NCBI RefSeq assembly: GCF_023740735.1
Contig: NZ_JAMRXH010000004.1
Span: forward strand, 310,001 to 374,000
Length of the DNA stretch: 64,000 bases
Origin: Nocardia sp. CDC159
GTDB taxonomy: Bacteria; Actinomycetota; Actinomycetes; Mycobacteriales; Mycobacteriaceae
Direction of reading: 5' to 3'
Part shown: one piece after another, positions 36,230 to 44,607 of the stretch
How the letters are laid out: every line of letters starts with the position of its first letter
Position numbering within the stretch: the stretch's first letter is position 1
Notes under the pieces: generated by a model
Seen by the model: the letters and a program-made list of their open reading frames with translations, nothing else
Told to the model about the DNA's origin: nothing
Databases searched by the model: none
Program-made: the position numbers and the translations under genes

Positions 36230-37582
36230 GTGAGCATCGAATGTTCGGGCGTCGTTGCGGCTTCTCGGGCGGATGTGTTCGAGTGGTTCGGAAGGCCGGG
36301 GGCCTTTCGGCGGTTGGCGCCGCCCTGGCAGCCGGTCGATATCGAGGTCGAGGCGGAGTCGCTGGCCGATGGGCGGGCGGTACTGCGGCTGCCGGGCGGG
36401 TTGCGGTGGGTGGCTCAGCACCAGGCTGGCGAATTCGATCCGCCGCGGCGGTTCGTGGATGAGATCGCGGTGGACGGGGTGGTGTCGGCGCCCGTGGGGC
36501 GGCTGTTGCCGTGGCGGCACACTCATGAGTTCGAGGCGGTGGACGACGGGCACACCCGGGTGATCGATCGGGTCGAGACGCCGATTCCCGCGGGTGTGCT
36601 GCGGCCCATGTTCGATTACCGGTATCGGCAGATCGCCGACGATCTCGCCGCGCATCAGCGCGCCGCGGCGGCCGGGTTCGGGCCCTCGACCATTGCGATC
36701 ACGGGGGCGTCGGGGCTGGTCGGCTCGGCGCTGACGGCATTTTTGCGGACCGGCGGGCATACCGTGATCCGGCTGGTGCGCCACGCTCCGGCGAAATCCG
36801 ATGAGCGGCAATGGGATCCGGATCGACCGGCCGCCGGCCTACTCGACGGCGTCGACGCGGTGGTGCATCTGGCGGGCGAGTCCATCGCCGGGCGCTTCAC
36901 CGCCGAACACAAGCGTCGGATCGCCGAGAGTCGTATCGAGCCCACCCGCGCGCTCGCCGAACTGGCTGCCGCCGCACGGGTGCCGACCTTTGTCAGCGCC
37001 TCCGCGGTCGGGTTCTACGGCACCGATCGCGATGACGAGATTCTCGACGAAACCCGTTCCCGCGGTGCGGGTTTCCTCGCCGACGTGGTCGTACGCTGGG
37101 AGGCCGCCACGGCACCGGCCGAGGCGGGTGGGGTGCGCGTGGTGCGGGTGCGCACCGGAATCGTGCAGTCCCCGCGCGGCGGCACGCTGCGACTGCTGCG
37201 GCCGCTGTTCGCCGCCGGCCTCGGCGGCCGCATCGGCGACGGCCGCCAGTGGCTGCCGTGGATCGGCATCGACGACCTGACCGACATCTACCATCGCGCG
37301 CTGTGGGACACCGACCTGTCCGGCCCGGTGAATGCCACCGCCCCGCAACCGGTTCGCAATTCCGACTACACCCGGACCCTGGCCCGGGTACTACACCGCC
37401 CCGCGCTGCTGCCGATCCCGAAGTTCGGCCCCGCCCTGATCCTGGGCGGCGAGGGCGTCGACGAACTCGCCGCCGCCAGCCAGCGCGCGGTCCCCGCCCG
37501 GCTGATCGCCGTCGGGCATCACTTCCGTGATCAGGATCTCGAGTCGAACCTGCGTCATTTGCTCGGGCGGACGCGCGGCTGA
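36230..37582 (+). CDS. SRPBCC-TIGR01777 NAD-dependent epimerase/dehydratase fusion
   Basis: A 450-residue two-domain protein. Residues 1-150 are a SRPBCC/polyketide-cyclase-like lipid-binding domain (SGVVAASRADVFEWFGRPGAF). Residues 155-450 are a TIGR01777 (SDR39U1-type) Rossmann domain with AITGASGLVGSALTAFL, VVHLAGESIAGRF, SASAVGFYG, VRTGIVQSPRGG and a DUF1731 C-terminus. GTG 36227 and 36230 are equally placed starts; no clear ribosome site is present. The fusion is common in actinobacteria. The substrate is unknown. It ends 43 bases before a convergent MerR-B12 gene. Confidence 0.82.
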   Translation: MSIECSGVVAASRADVFEWFGRPGAFRRLAPPWQPVDIEVEAESLADGRAVLRLPGGLRWVAQHQAGEFDPPRRFVDEIAVDGVVSAPVGRLLPWRHTHEFEAVDDGHTRVIDRVETPIPAGVLRPMFDYRYRQIADDLAAHQRAAAAGFGPSTIAITGASGLVGSALTAFLRTGGHTVIRLVRHAPAKSDERQWDPDRPAAGLLDGVDAVVHLAGESIAGRFTAEHKRRIAESRIEPTRALAELAAAARVPTFVSASAVGFYGTDRDDEILDETRSRGAGFLADVVVRWEAATAPAEAGGVRVVRVRTGIVQSPRGGTLRLLRPLFAAGLGGRIGDGRQWLPWIGIDDLTDIYHRALWDTDLSGPVNATAPQPVRNSDYTRTLARVLHRPALLPIPKFGPALILGGEGVDELAAASQRAVPARLIAVGHHFRDQDLESNLRHLLGRTRG

Positions 37583-37625
37583 AACCTGGCGCGCTCCGCA
37601 TCGAGCATGCATCGTTACCGTGGCG

Positions 37626-38468
37626 TCAAGCCAACTCGTCGACGGCGGCCTCGAGCGAGCCGACCGCGCGCACCTCGGCGGGCAGCAGGGTCGTCGACCA
37701 GCCGGGGCCGCCGACCATGACGCGCGCGTCCGCGTCGAGGCAGGCTCGGACGGTCTCCGACAGCGCCGTGGACTCGTGGTTGGACCACAGCAGCACCGTC
37801 GGCCGCCGCGCGTGCCGGGACAGGGTGTCGGCGAGGGCGGCGGTGGGCACGTCCGCGCCCAGCATCAGGGCGGGGACAGCGCGTTCGGCCAGCGCCGCGC
37901 GCAGGACCTCGAGGGGTAGGGAATGGTGTTCGCCGCTGGTGCAGGCCAGCACGATCAACGGCGGCTCGGTCGAGGGCGGCGGCGGATTGTTGCGTTGCAG
38001 CACCGAGGTGACGCACCAGGACAGATGGTGCTCCACATCGATACAGCCCACCCCGCTGTCCTGTTCGGCGACGAGTTCGGCAAAGGCGGGGCGGCACAGG
38101 TTGTTCCAGGTGTCGGCCACGCCGAAATCCCGGAAGTGCTTGGCCAGCAGGCTCGTTACCGTCGTGGTGTCCAGCTCGAAGGCCGCGCGCAGCAGGGTGT
38201 CGCGATCACCGAATTCGATGGCCGGACCGCGCACCGCCGCGGCCGCGCCGGCGGGACTCGCCCCGGCGCGGATGAGCGCCAGCATGCGCTCGAGGGTGGC
38301 GATATCGGCCTCGGTGTAGAGCCGATGCTTACCGGGCCGGTGCTGGGAGGGGCCGATCCGATACCGCTGATTCCAGCTGCGCAGCGTGGCCGTCGGGATA
38401 CCCAGCCGGTCGGCGACCGCGCGCACGGTGTATCCCGCGGCGATATCGGAGCTCGGACCGGCGGGCAT
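37626..38468 (-). CDS. CarH/LitR-like MerR regulator with a cobalamin-binding domain
   Basis: A 280-residue protein. A MerR helix-turn-helix spans residues 13-75 (YTVRAVADRLGIPTATLRSWNQRY, GKHRLYTEADI). A helical B12 cap follows at 85-160 and a Rossmann B12 fold at 170-280. E146-H147 and H182 (in GEHHSL) have the same 35-residue His-His spacing as the CarH ligand pair, and H182 is the expected lower axial ligand. The Trp that precedes EH by ten residues in CarH is Gln136 here. ATG 38468 is used; GTG 38507 is possible. It faces a lipocalin and a photolyase and likely represses them in the dark through the 11-bp-register repeats at 38523-38563. Confidence 0.87.
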   Translation of the reverse strand: MPAGPSSDIAAGYTVRAVADRLGIPTATLRSWNQRYRIGPSQHRPGKHRLYTEADIATLERMLALIRAGASPAGAAAAVRGPAIEFGDRDTLLRAAFELDTTTVTSLLAKHFRDFGVADTWNNLCRPAFAELVAEQDSGVGCIDVEHHLSWCVTSVLQRNNPPPPSTEPPLIVLACTSGEHHSLPLEVLRAALAERAVPALMLGADVPTAALADTLSRHARRPTVLLWSNHESTALSETVRACLDADARVMVGGPGWSTTLLPAEVRAVGSLEAAVDELA

Positions 38469-38522
38469 GGGGTCATTCTGCCCGGTCGGGCACGTCGGTC
38501 TCGACACGGAGGGCGGGGGAGC

Positions 38523-38566
38523 GCATCGATGGGAAGGTTGTCATGCATCGATTTTGCATCGATAAT
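38523..38566 (+). promoter_or_regulatory. light-switch promoter with CarH-type direct repeats
   Basis: GCATCGAT occurs at 38523, 38545 and 38556, that is at intervals of 22 and 11 bases, the helical register used by tetrameric CarH proteins. A sigma-70-type promoter is present: TTGTCA (38538-38543), a 17-base spacer, and GATAAT (38561-38566). The last two repeats fill the spacer and touch the -10. Bound regulator would therefore block polymerase. The lipocalin GTG is 38 bases downstream. Confidence 0.7.
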
Positions 38567-38604
38567 GGGTAGGATGGGGGGTAACGACAAACCGAGGAGA
38601 ACCT

Positions 38605-39216
38605 GTGTACGTGCCTCGCTCGACCCGAGTCCGCCGGATCACCGCCGCGGCGGCGCTGCTCGTGGGCACCGCCGCGACCGCGCTGTCAGCCGGTCCGGTC
38701 GCCGCCGCGCCACCGGCCCCGGTGCCTGCGCTGGAGCTGACGCGCTATCTGGGCACCTGGAATCAGCTGGCGGCCGTGCCGCAGTACTTCAACCTGGTCT
38801 GTGCCCGCGACACCCGCGCCGACTACGCCCTGGACCCGCAGGGCAACATCTCGGTACACAACTCCTGCACCACCTGGGCCGGAACCCCGAACGAGATCCG
38901 CGGCACCGCCACGATCAACGATCCGGTCACCCGGGCGCAGCTGCACGTGAGCTTCCCGGGCGTCCCGACCCAGCAGGCGCTGTCCGGCCCCACGAACTAC
39001 ATCGTGACCGCCCTCGGCCCGGAGTATTCGTGGGCCCTGGTCACCGATCCGAACCGGCTGTCGGGATTCGTCCTGTCGCGCGCGCCCCGGCTCGACGCCG
39101 GGGAATGGGCCGCCGTGCGCACCGCGATCGTGGCCGCGGGCCAGAACCCCTGCGTATATCTGACCTCACCGACCACCGGCGGGCTCGACACCTTCGCCCC
39201 GCTCTGCGCGGCGTGA
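38605..39216 (+). CDS. secreted lipocalin family protein
   Basis: A 203-residue lipocalin with a signal peptide (VRRITAAAALLVGTAATALSA, cleavage near AAA at about 35). The lipocalin GxW motif is YLGTWNQLAAVPQYF. The central strands VSFPGVP and NYIVTALGPEYSWALVTDP match the Blc-type barrel. Four cysteines suit two disulfides. GTG 38605 is preceded by GAGGAG with 5 bases spacing. It is the first gene under the repeat-covered promoter and precedes the photolyase, so it is probably light-induced. A small hydrophobic ligand or damaged lipid is the likely cargo, by analogy with bacterial lipocalins. Confidence 0.85.
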   Translation: MYVPRSTRVRRITAAAALLVGTAATALSAGPVAAAPPAPVPALELTRYLGTWNQLAAVPQYFNLVCARDTRADYALDPQGNISVHNSCTTWAGTPNEIRGTATINDPVTRAQLHVSFPGVPTQQALSGPTNYIVTALGPEYSWALVTDPNRLSGFVLSRAPRLDAGEWAAVRTAIVAAGQNPCVYLTSPTTGGLDTFAPLCAA

Positions 39217-39233
39217 CGACCGATGTCTGACCC

Positions 39234-39304
39234 GACGCCCGCGAGGGTCGCGTCGCCGGCGCGCCTGAGCCGCCGCGCCGACCGGCGCGGCCCTCGTGGG
39301 CGTC
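39234..39304 (+). terminator. long hairpin between lipocalin and photolyase
   Basis: GACGCCCGCGAGGG (39234-39247) pairs with CCCTCGTGGGCGTC (39291-39304) over 14 positions with one G-U pair. The intervening GC-rich bases can fold further. No T-run follows. It may be a partial terminator or an RNA stability element separating expression of the two genes. Confidence 0.5.
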
Positions 39305-39341
39305 GTTCCTTCGATCACCGAAACCCCTGGGAGCCGAACCG

Positions 39342-40664
39342 ATGACCGTCACCGTGGTGTTGTTCACCCGGGATCTGCGGGTGCGGGACAATCCCGCGCT
39401 GGTGGCCGCCCATCACGAGGGCGCGGCCGTGGTGCCGCTGTTCGTGGTGGACGAGCGAATCGTCGCGGGCCGCCGGTCCGCACCCAATCGGGCGCGCTTC
39501 CTGGCCGCCGCCCTCGCCGAGCTCGACACCGAATTGCGCTCTCTGGGAGGCCAATTGGTCGTGCGCTACGGCGATGTCGTGGAGGCTGTGGCGGAGGTGG
39601 TCGCCGAGGTGCACGCCGACAGCGTGCATGTGGCCGCCGATGTGAGCTGGTACAGCCGGATGCGCGAGGAGGCGCTGCGCAAACGGTTGGCCCAGCGCAG
39701 CTGTCTGGTCTACACCCACGCCGCCTCGGTGACGGCGGCCGATCCGCGGGAGCTCAAACCGGCGTCGGGCGGGGATCATTTCGCCGTGTTCACCCCGTAT
39801 TACAAGCGCTGGCTGGAACTTCCGCTGCGCCGCCCGCTGGCCGCGCCGCGCGGCCTGATCGTCCCGCCGGTGCGCTCGGAACCACTGCCGGAATTCGACG
39901 AGACCCTGGCGGAGAGTTCGCCGAAGCTCGCGGTCGGCGGGGCGATCAGCGGCCGAAAGGCCATGCGCCGCTGGATGTCCGGGTCGGCCGACGGCTATGC
40001 CACCGATTCCGACGATCTGGCCGCCGACGCCACCTCCCGGCTCTCGCCCTATCTGCACTTCGGTTGCCTCTCGGCGATCGAGGTGTTGCACGCCACCGAC
40101 CTCAGCTCGCCGGGCGGGCAAGCCTTCGCCCGCCAGCTGGCCTGGCGCGACTTCCATCACCAGGTGCTGGCGGCGCGACCGGAGGTGGGCTGGCGCGACT
40201 ACCGCCCGCGCGACATCCGCTGGCGCGACGATCCGCATGCCCTGCGGGCCTGGGAGCAGGGCCGCACCGGATTCCCGATCGTCGACGCCGGGATGCGGCA
40301 GCTGCGCGAGGAGGGCTGGATGCCCGGCCGCGCCCGGCTCATCACCGCCAGCTTCCTGGCCAAGACGCTGCGGATCGACTGGCGCATCGGCGCCGAGCAT
40401 TTCCGCCGCTGGCTCGTGGACGCGGATGTGGCCAACAACCAACTCAATTGGCAGTGGGTTGCCGGAACCGGCACCGACACCCGCCCCAACCGTGTCCTGA
40501 ACCCGCTGCGCCAGGCCGAGCGATTCGACCCGGACGGGGAGTACGCGCGCCGCTGGATTCCCGAGTTGCGGCATCTGGAAGGCGCGAGCGTGCACCGGCC
40601 CTGGCGCGCGCAGGTCCCGGCCGACGTCTATCCCGCGCCGATCGCCGAATGCAACGGGATGTAG
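39342..40664 (+). CDS. phr: deoxyribodipyrimidine photo-lyase
   Basis: A 440-residue class I CPD photolyase that repairs UV pyrimidine dimers using blue light and FAD. The N-terminal photolyase domain begins VVLFTRDLRVRDNPAL. The FAD domain shows LSPYLHFGCLS, QLAWRDFHHQVL, GRTGFPIVDAGMRQL and WLVDADVANNQLNWQWVAGTGTD. The ATG at 39342 begins the conserved strand. It sits downstream of the lipocalin behind a hairpin. A divergent MerR-B12 regulator explains light control. It ends 11 bases before the convergent allantoinase gene. Confidence 0.95.
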   Translation: MTVTVVLFTRDLRVRDNPALVAAHHEGAAVVPLFVVDERIVAGRRSAPNRARFLAAALAELDTELRSLGGQLVVRYGDVVEAVAEVVAEVHADSVHVAADVSWYSRMREEALRKRLAQRSCLVYTHAASVTAADPRELKPASGGDHFAVFTPYYKRWLELPLRRPLAAPRGLIVPPVRSEPLPEFDETLAESSPKLAVGGAISGRKAMRRWMSGSADGYATDSDDLAADATSRLSPYLHFGCLSAIEVLHATDLSSPGGQAFARQLAWRDFHHQVLAARPEVGWRDYRPRDIRWRDDPHALRAWEQGRTGFPIVDAGMRQLREEGWMPGRARLITASFLAKTLRIDWRIGAEHFRRWLVDADVANNQLNWQWVAGTGTDTRPNRVLNPLRQAERFDPDGEYARRWIPELRHLEGASVHRPWRAQVPADVYPAPIAECNGM

Positions 40665-40675
40665 CGCCGGGCCTC

Positions 40676-41584
40676 CTACCCGGGCGGATGAATCCGAGCC
40701 CAGTGCTCGGCGATATCGATCCGCCGGGCCAGCCACACCTTGTCGTGCGACTGGACGTAGTCGAGGAACCGGTTGAGCGCCGCGGCCCGCGCCGGGCGAC
40801 CGGCGAGGCGGCAGTGCAGGCCGATCGACAGCATCTTCGGGGCCCCGGCCGCGCCCTCGGCGTAGAGCACGTCGAAGGCGTCGCGGAGGTAGGCGAAGAA
40901 TTCGTCGCCGTTGGCGAATCCGGCCGGTGAGGAGAAGCGCATATCGTTGGCCTCCAACGTGTACGGCACCACCAGATGGTCGGTGTCGCGCACGCGGACC
41001 CAGTACGGCAGATCGTCGGCGTAGGAGTCCGAGTCGTAGGTGAAGCCGCCGTGGTCGACGACCAGCTCGCGGGTCTGCGGCGAGTCGCGCCCGGTGTACC
41101 AGCCGCGCGGCGGCTCGCCGAACAGCTCGGTGATGATCCGCACCGCCTCGGCCATATGCGCGCGCTCGGTCTCGGCGTCGACCATCTGATAGGAGATCCA
41201 GCGCAAGCCGTGACAGGCGATCTCGTACCGGTTGCGGCGGAACGCCGCCACCGCCTCCGGATTGCGCTCCAGCGCCCGCGCCACCGCGAAGACGGTCAGC
41301 GGGATGTCACGGGATTCGAAGGCCCGCAGCACCCGCCACAGCCCGGCGCGCGAACCGTATTCGTAGAGCGATTCCATGCTCATGTGCCGGTTCGGAAACG
41401 CCTGCGCCGGAACGATATCCGACAGGAAGGTCTCCGATCCGGGATCGCCGTCCAGGACGCAGTTCTCCCCGCCCTCCTCGTAGTTGAGCACGAACTGCAC
41501 CGCGATATTCGCCTCGCCGGGCCAGTGCGGATGCGGGGGTGTGGGCCCGTAGCCCACCAGGTCGCGGGGGTAATCGGTGCTCAC
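40676..41584 (-). CDS. puuE: allantoinase PuuE (polysaccharide-deacetylase fold)
   Basis: A 302-residue metal-independent allantoinase of the PuuE type, opening the allantoin ring to allantoate. Signatures are YPRDLVGYGPTPPHPHWPGEANIAVQFVLNYEEGGE, the MESLYEYGSRAGLWR segment, ACHGLRWISYQ, and GWYTGRDSPQTR followed by YDSDSYADDLPYW. GTG 41584 overlaps the allantoicase stop as GTGA. It is the last gene of the ureide operon and ends at a TAG converging on phr. Length and motif order are normal. Confidence 0.93.
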   Translation of the reverse strand: MSTDYPRDLVGYGPTPPHPHWPGEANIAVQFVLNYEEGGENCVLDGDPGSETFLSDIVPAQAFPNRHMSMESLYEYGSRAGLWRVLRAFESRDIPLTVFAVARALERNPEAVAAFRRNRYEIACHGLRWISYQMVDAETERAHMAEAVRIITELFGEPPRGWYTGRDSPQTRELVVDHGGFTYDSDSYADDLPYWVRVRDTDHLVVPYTLEANDMRFSSPAGFANGDEFFAYLRDAFDVLYAEGAAGAPKMLSIGLHCRLAGRPARAAALNRFLDYVQSHDKVWLARRIDIAEHWARIHPPG

Positions 41585-42654
41585 TGTCGCTCTCCTCGAA
41601 GGGCTTCCGGCGCGGTATCGGTCAGCTCGGCGAAGACCGGCTCGGCGCGCAGGCGCTCGCGGGCGGCATCGGTCAGCGTGCCGTAGACCCGCAGCCGGGC
41701 GAATCCGCCGTCGGGGTACACGTCCAAGCGCACCTCGGTCACCGGCTCGGGTGCCTCGATGGCGAACCGGTGCCGGGTGTCGGGCTGCAGATCGACCCGC
41801 GCCAGCAATTCCACTTCGCTTCCGTCGGAACGAATTCCGGTCAGTCGCGCCGCGCCCGGGCTGTTGAACAGGAAGTAGGAGGTGTCGATCTCCACCATGC
41901 GCGGCACTCCTTCGCCGGTGAGCCGCACCCGCACCCAGTCGTTGCCGCCGTCGCGCCGCCGCGCGGTCTCCCAGCCGTCGCCCATGACGCGGGCGCGCCC
42001 GGGCATCAGCAGATTCTGCGGATGGGAGTAGAAGCGGTTCGAGCAGTCCACCACCAGCCCGCCGTGCTCCAGGGCGGCCAGATCGAACGGCCCCGAATCC
42101 AGCCAGCGCAGATCGGGTTTCGCGAGACCGTGTACGCGCAGCCGCGCCACCCCGCCGTCGGGGTACATGCTCAATCGCACATGCGTGAAGCGCCGCTCCG
42201 ATTCGACGACGAACGGATTCTCCGAATCCCCGTTCACCTTCGAGCGCGGCACCAGCGTCGTCCAATCGGTGCGGGCCGCGAGCTCCTCGGCGGACGGATA
42301 TCCTTCCACCGCAATGCCTTCCACGGCGATCTCGGGCGGATAGTTGCCCTTGAACCACGCGGTGTCCACCACCACGCCGCGGATCACGCCGGGCACGCCG
42401 AGCCGCACGATGGCCCGGTCGCGATCGTCGACGTCGGGGGCGGCCCCGTGGGAGCGGCGGCGGCGCCGGGTCTCCCAGCCGTCGTAGAGCTGCCCCTTGT
42501 GCCCGAAGGTCGCGGGGACGAAGGTCGCGGCCTCGGGTCGGATCAAATTCTCCTTCTCCGCGAACGATTCGTCGTCGGCCCAGACGACCGCACCCCCGAG
42601 GGTGCGCACGGCCAGATCGGGCAGCAGGGTGAATTCGGTTGCTTCGCCGCTCAT
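41581..42654 (-). CDS. alc: allantoicase
   Basis: A 357-residue allantoicase, hydrolysing allantoate to ureidoglycolate and urea. It has two tandem jelly-roll domains: the first begins LPDLAVRTLGGAVVWADDESFAEKENL and contains GWETRRRRR and VDTAWFKGNYPPE; the second begins after ALEHGGLVVDCSNRFY and contains GWETARRRDGGNDW and IDTSYFLFNSPG. ATG 42654 overlaps the DUF6986 stop as ATGA, and its own TGA overlaps puuE. It should receive allantoate from PuuE encoded next to it. No ureidoglycolate lyase gene of a known family is present nearby. Confidence 0.95.
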   Translation of the reverse strand: MSGEATEFTLLPDLAVRTLGGAVVWADDESFAEKENLIRPEAATFVPATFGHKGQLYDGWETRRRRRSHGAAPDVDDRDRAIVRLGVPGVIRGVVVDTAWFKGNYPPEIAVEGIAVEGYPSAEELAARTDWTTLVPRSKVNGDSENPFVVESERRFTHVRLSMYPDGGVARLRVHGLAKPDLRWLDSGPFDLAALEHGGLVVDCSNRFYSHPQNLLMPGRARVMGDGWETARRRDGGNDWVRVRLTGEGVPRMVEIDTSYFLFNSPGAARLTGIRSDGSEVELLARVDLQPDTRHRFAIEAPEPVTEVRLDVYPDGGFARLRVYGTLTDAARERLRAEPVFAELTDTAPEALRGERQ

Positions 42655-43865
42655 CGGGTCGGCAGTTTCCTTTCTCGCAACTGGGTGAGCACCTCGACCG
42701 TGGCGGCCGGTGCCAGTGCCGTGACGTCCTCGGGACCGAATGCGCCGCAATCCAATCCGCGCAGTACCACGGTCGCGAGCGCCTGGGCGGTGGCCGGTTC
42801 GTCGACGACCGCGCCGCCCTGCCGGCGCAGATACCGGTCGATGCGCGGGGCGGCCGCGCCCAGCGCGCCCCGGAAGAATGCGAACGTCGCCGCCCAGCGG
42901 GTCACCAGATGGCCCGGATGCATATCCCAGCCCTGGTAGTAGCCGCGCTCGAGCGAGCGCGTGACCAGCCGGAAATGCCGGGCGACGGCCGCGGCGACCT
43001 CGCCCTCGCCGCCCACCGGCATGACCTGCGTGGAGCCGTCGCACACCCACACCCCGGTCTGCGCGGCCGCGGCCTGCATGACCGCCTTGGCGTGGTCGGC
43101 GATCGGATGCTCGAGCGACTGGAACTGCGGGGAGATGCCGCAGGCGGCGCTGTAATCGTAGGTGCCGTAATGCAATCCGCTGCATCGCCCGGCCGAGCGG
43201 TGAATGGCGCGGGCCACGGTGGCGCTGCCGTCGGCGGCGATCACCGCCTGCGGGCTCTCGATCTGCAGCTCGAAACGCAATGCGTCCGAGGGCAATCCGT
43301 GCGCCAACTCCATTTCCTCGCACAATCGCACGGCGATGCCGACCTGCTCGACCGAGCGCAGCTTGGGGACGGTGAACACGAATCCGTCGGGCACACCGCC
43401 CGCCCCGTCCAGGACGCGCTCCAGCGTGCGCACGGCCCGCTGCCATTCCGCCCCGGTCAGACCCTTGATCCGGATGCCGCGGGAGCGGACCGCCGCGGGC
43501 AGCGCGGCAAGGATCTGCCCCGCGCGCCCGGCGTCGCGGTCCTCGACCTCGTCGCCGCGGCTGCCGTAGCCGTCCTCGAAGTCCAGCCGCAGATCCTGAA
43601 TCGGGCCGTGCGCCAGGGTGTTCCGCACCCGGGCGAGGACGTCGGCCCCGGCCAGCTCGGTGAGCAGCGCGGTGTGGCGCTCGGCGAGTTCGCCCGCGCT
43701 CGCGCCCCACTGGTCGGGCAGCTCCTTGGTGGCGTCGGCGGCGCAGACGTAGGCGGTGTGGATCGGTTGGCCGGGCCGGTCGCCGGGATAGTGGCGGGCC
43801 AACTCGGCATCGATCTCGCCCAGGCGGGTGGCCAGACCGGACAGGAATTCGGGGGGCAGTGTCAC
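42651..43865 (-). CDS. DUF6986 protein, HpcH/citrate-lyase-like aldolase fold
   Basis: A 404-residue protein resembling the aldolase/citrate lyase/malate synthase TIM-barrel superfamily. LRLDFEDGYGSRGDEVEDRDAGRA gives an acidic metal-binding loop, and FELQIESPQAVIAADG supplies the second metal glutamate region. GLHYGTYDYSAACGI and GWDMHPGHLVTRWAA look like substrate and CoA or glyoxylate loops. GTG 43865 overlaps the racemase stop. It lies between allantoin racemase and allantoicase, with four-base overlaps on each side. Its position suggests work on ureidoglycolate or glyoxylate, for example a lyase or a condensing enzyme. No activity is established. Confidence 0.78.
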   Translation of the reverse strand: MTLPPEFLSGLATRLGEIDAELARHYPGDRPGQPIHTAYVCAADATKELPDQWGASAGELAERHTALLTELAGADVLARVRNTLAHGPIQDLRLDFEDGYGSRGDEVEDRDAGRAGQILAALPAAVRSRGIRIKGLTGAEWQRAVRTLERVLDGAGGVPDGFVFTVPKLRSVEQVGIAVRLCEEMELAHGLPSDALRFELQIESPQAVIAADGSATVARAIHRSAGRCSGLHYGTYDYSAACGISPQFQSLEHPIADHAKAVMQAAAAQTGVWVCDGSTQVMPVGGEGEVAAAVARHFRLVTRSLERGYYQGWDMHPGHLVTRWAATFAFFRGALGAAAPRIDRYLRRQGGAVVDEPATAQALATVVLRGLDCGAFGPEDVTALAPAATVEVLTQLRERKLPTR

Positions 43866-44602
43866 GAGGCAGCTCCATCGGTGCCGAAGGTGGACAGTGG
43901 GCCGGTGTAGCGCTTGGGCGGCGGTGCGGCGAACTCACCCCCACCGGATTTTCGTAGGCCCAGCGTAACCAGGGATTGGACCCACAGCGTGGCCGCGGCG
44001 ACGCCGTCGACGACCGGCACGCCGACCTCCCCGGTCAGGTACTCGCACAGATCGGCCATGCCCGCGCAGCCCAGTACGACGGCGTCCGAGCCGTCGGCGG
44101 CGACCGCGGCCCGGCAGGCGTCGGCGATGACGCCGCGGACCTCGGGGTCGTCGAGCTCGAGCACCGGTATGTCGGTGGCGTGCACGCCGCGGCAGAACCG
44201 CGCCATGCCGTAGCGCTCGGCCAGGTCCAGCGCCTGGCCGACGGTCCGCTCCAGCGTGGTGACGACGCTGAAGCCGCGCCCCAGATGGCTCGCGGCATGC
44301 ATGGCCGCCTCGGCGATGCCGATCACCGGACCGCGCGCCAGCTCCCGCGCGGCATACAGCCCCGGATCGCCGAAACAGGCGATGACATAGCCGTCGACCC
44401 CCTCGGCCTCACCGCGGGCGATCTCGGCGAGCAGCCCGGGCACGGCCAGCGCCTCGTCGTAGTGGCTCTCGATGGAGGCCGGGCCCATGGTCGAGGTGAC
44501 CGCCTCCACGGCGGTGCCCGGACCGGCGACGGCCCGGGCACACTGCTCGATGACGGCGGTCATCGCGGCGGTGGTGTTCGGATTGATGACGCGAATACGC
44601 AT
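43862..44602 (-). CDS. hpxA: allantoin racemase (Asp/Glu/hydantoin racemase family)
   Basis: A 246-residue racemase with the family start RIRVINPNTTAAMTAVI. The catalytic cysteines lie in VIACFGDPGL and VVLGCAGMADL, and IGIAEAAMHAAS and GVPVVDGVAAA complete the pattern. It should interconvert R- and S-allantoin so that the stereospecific allantoinase can use both. ATG 44602 follows GTGAGGA. It starts 5 bases after the permease stop and overlaps DUF6986 at its 3' end. Hydantoin racemase activity is an alternative, but the ureide neighbours favour allantoin. Confidence 0.85.
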   Translation of the reverse strand: MRIRVINPNTTAAMTAVIEQCARAVAGPGTAVEAVTSTMGPASIESHYDEALAVPGLLAEIARGEAEGVDGYVIACFGDPGLYAARELARGPVIGIAEAAMHAASHLGRGFSVVTTLERTVGQALDLAERYGMARFCRGVHATDIPVLELDDPEVRGVIADACRAAVAADGSDAVVLGCAGMADLCEYLTGEVGVPVVDGVAAATLWVQSLVTLGLRKSGGGEFAAPPPKRYTGPLSTFGTDGAAS

Positions 44603-44607
44603 GTTCC

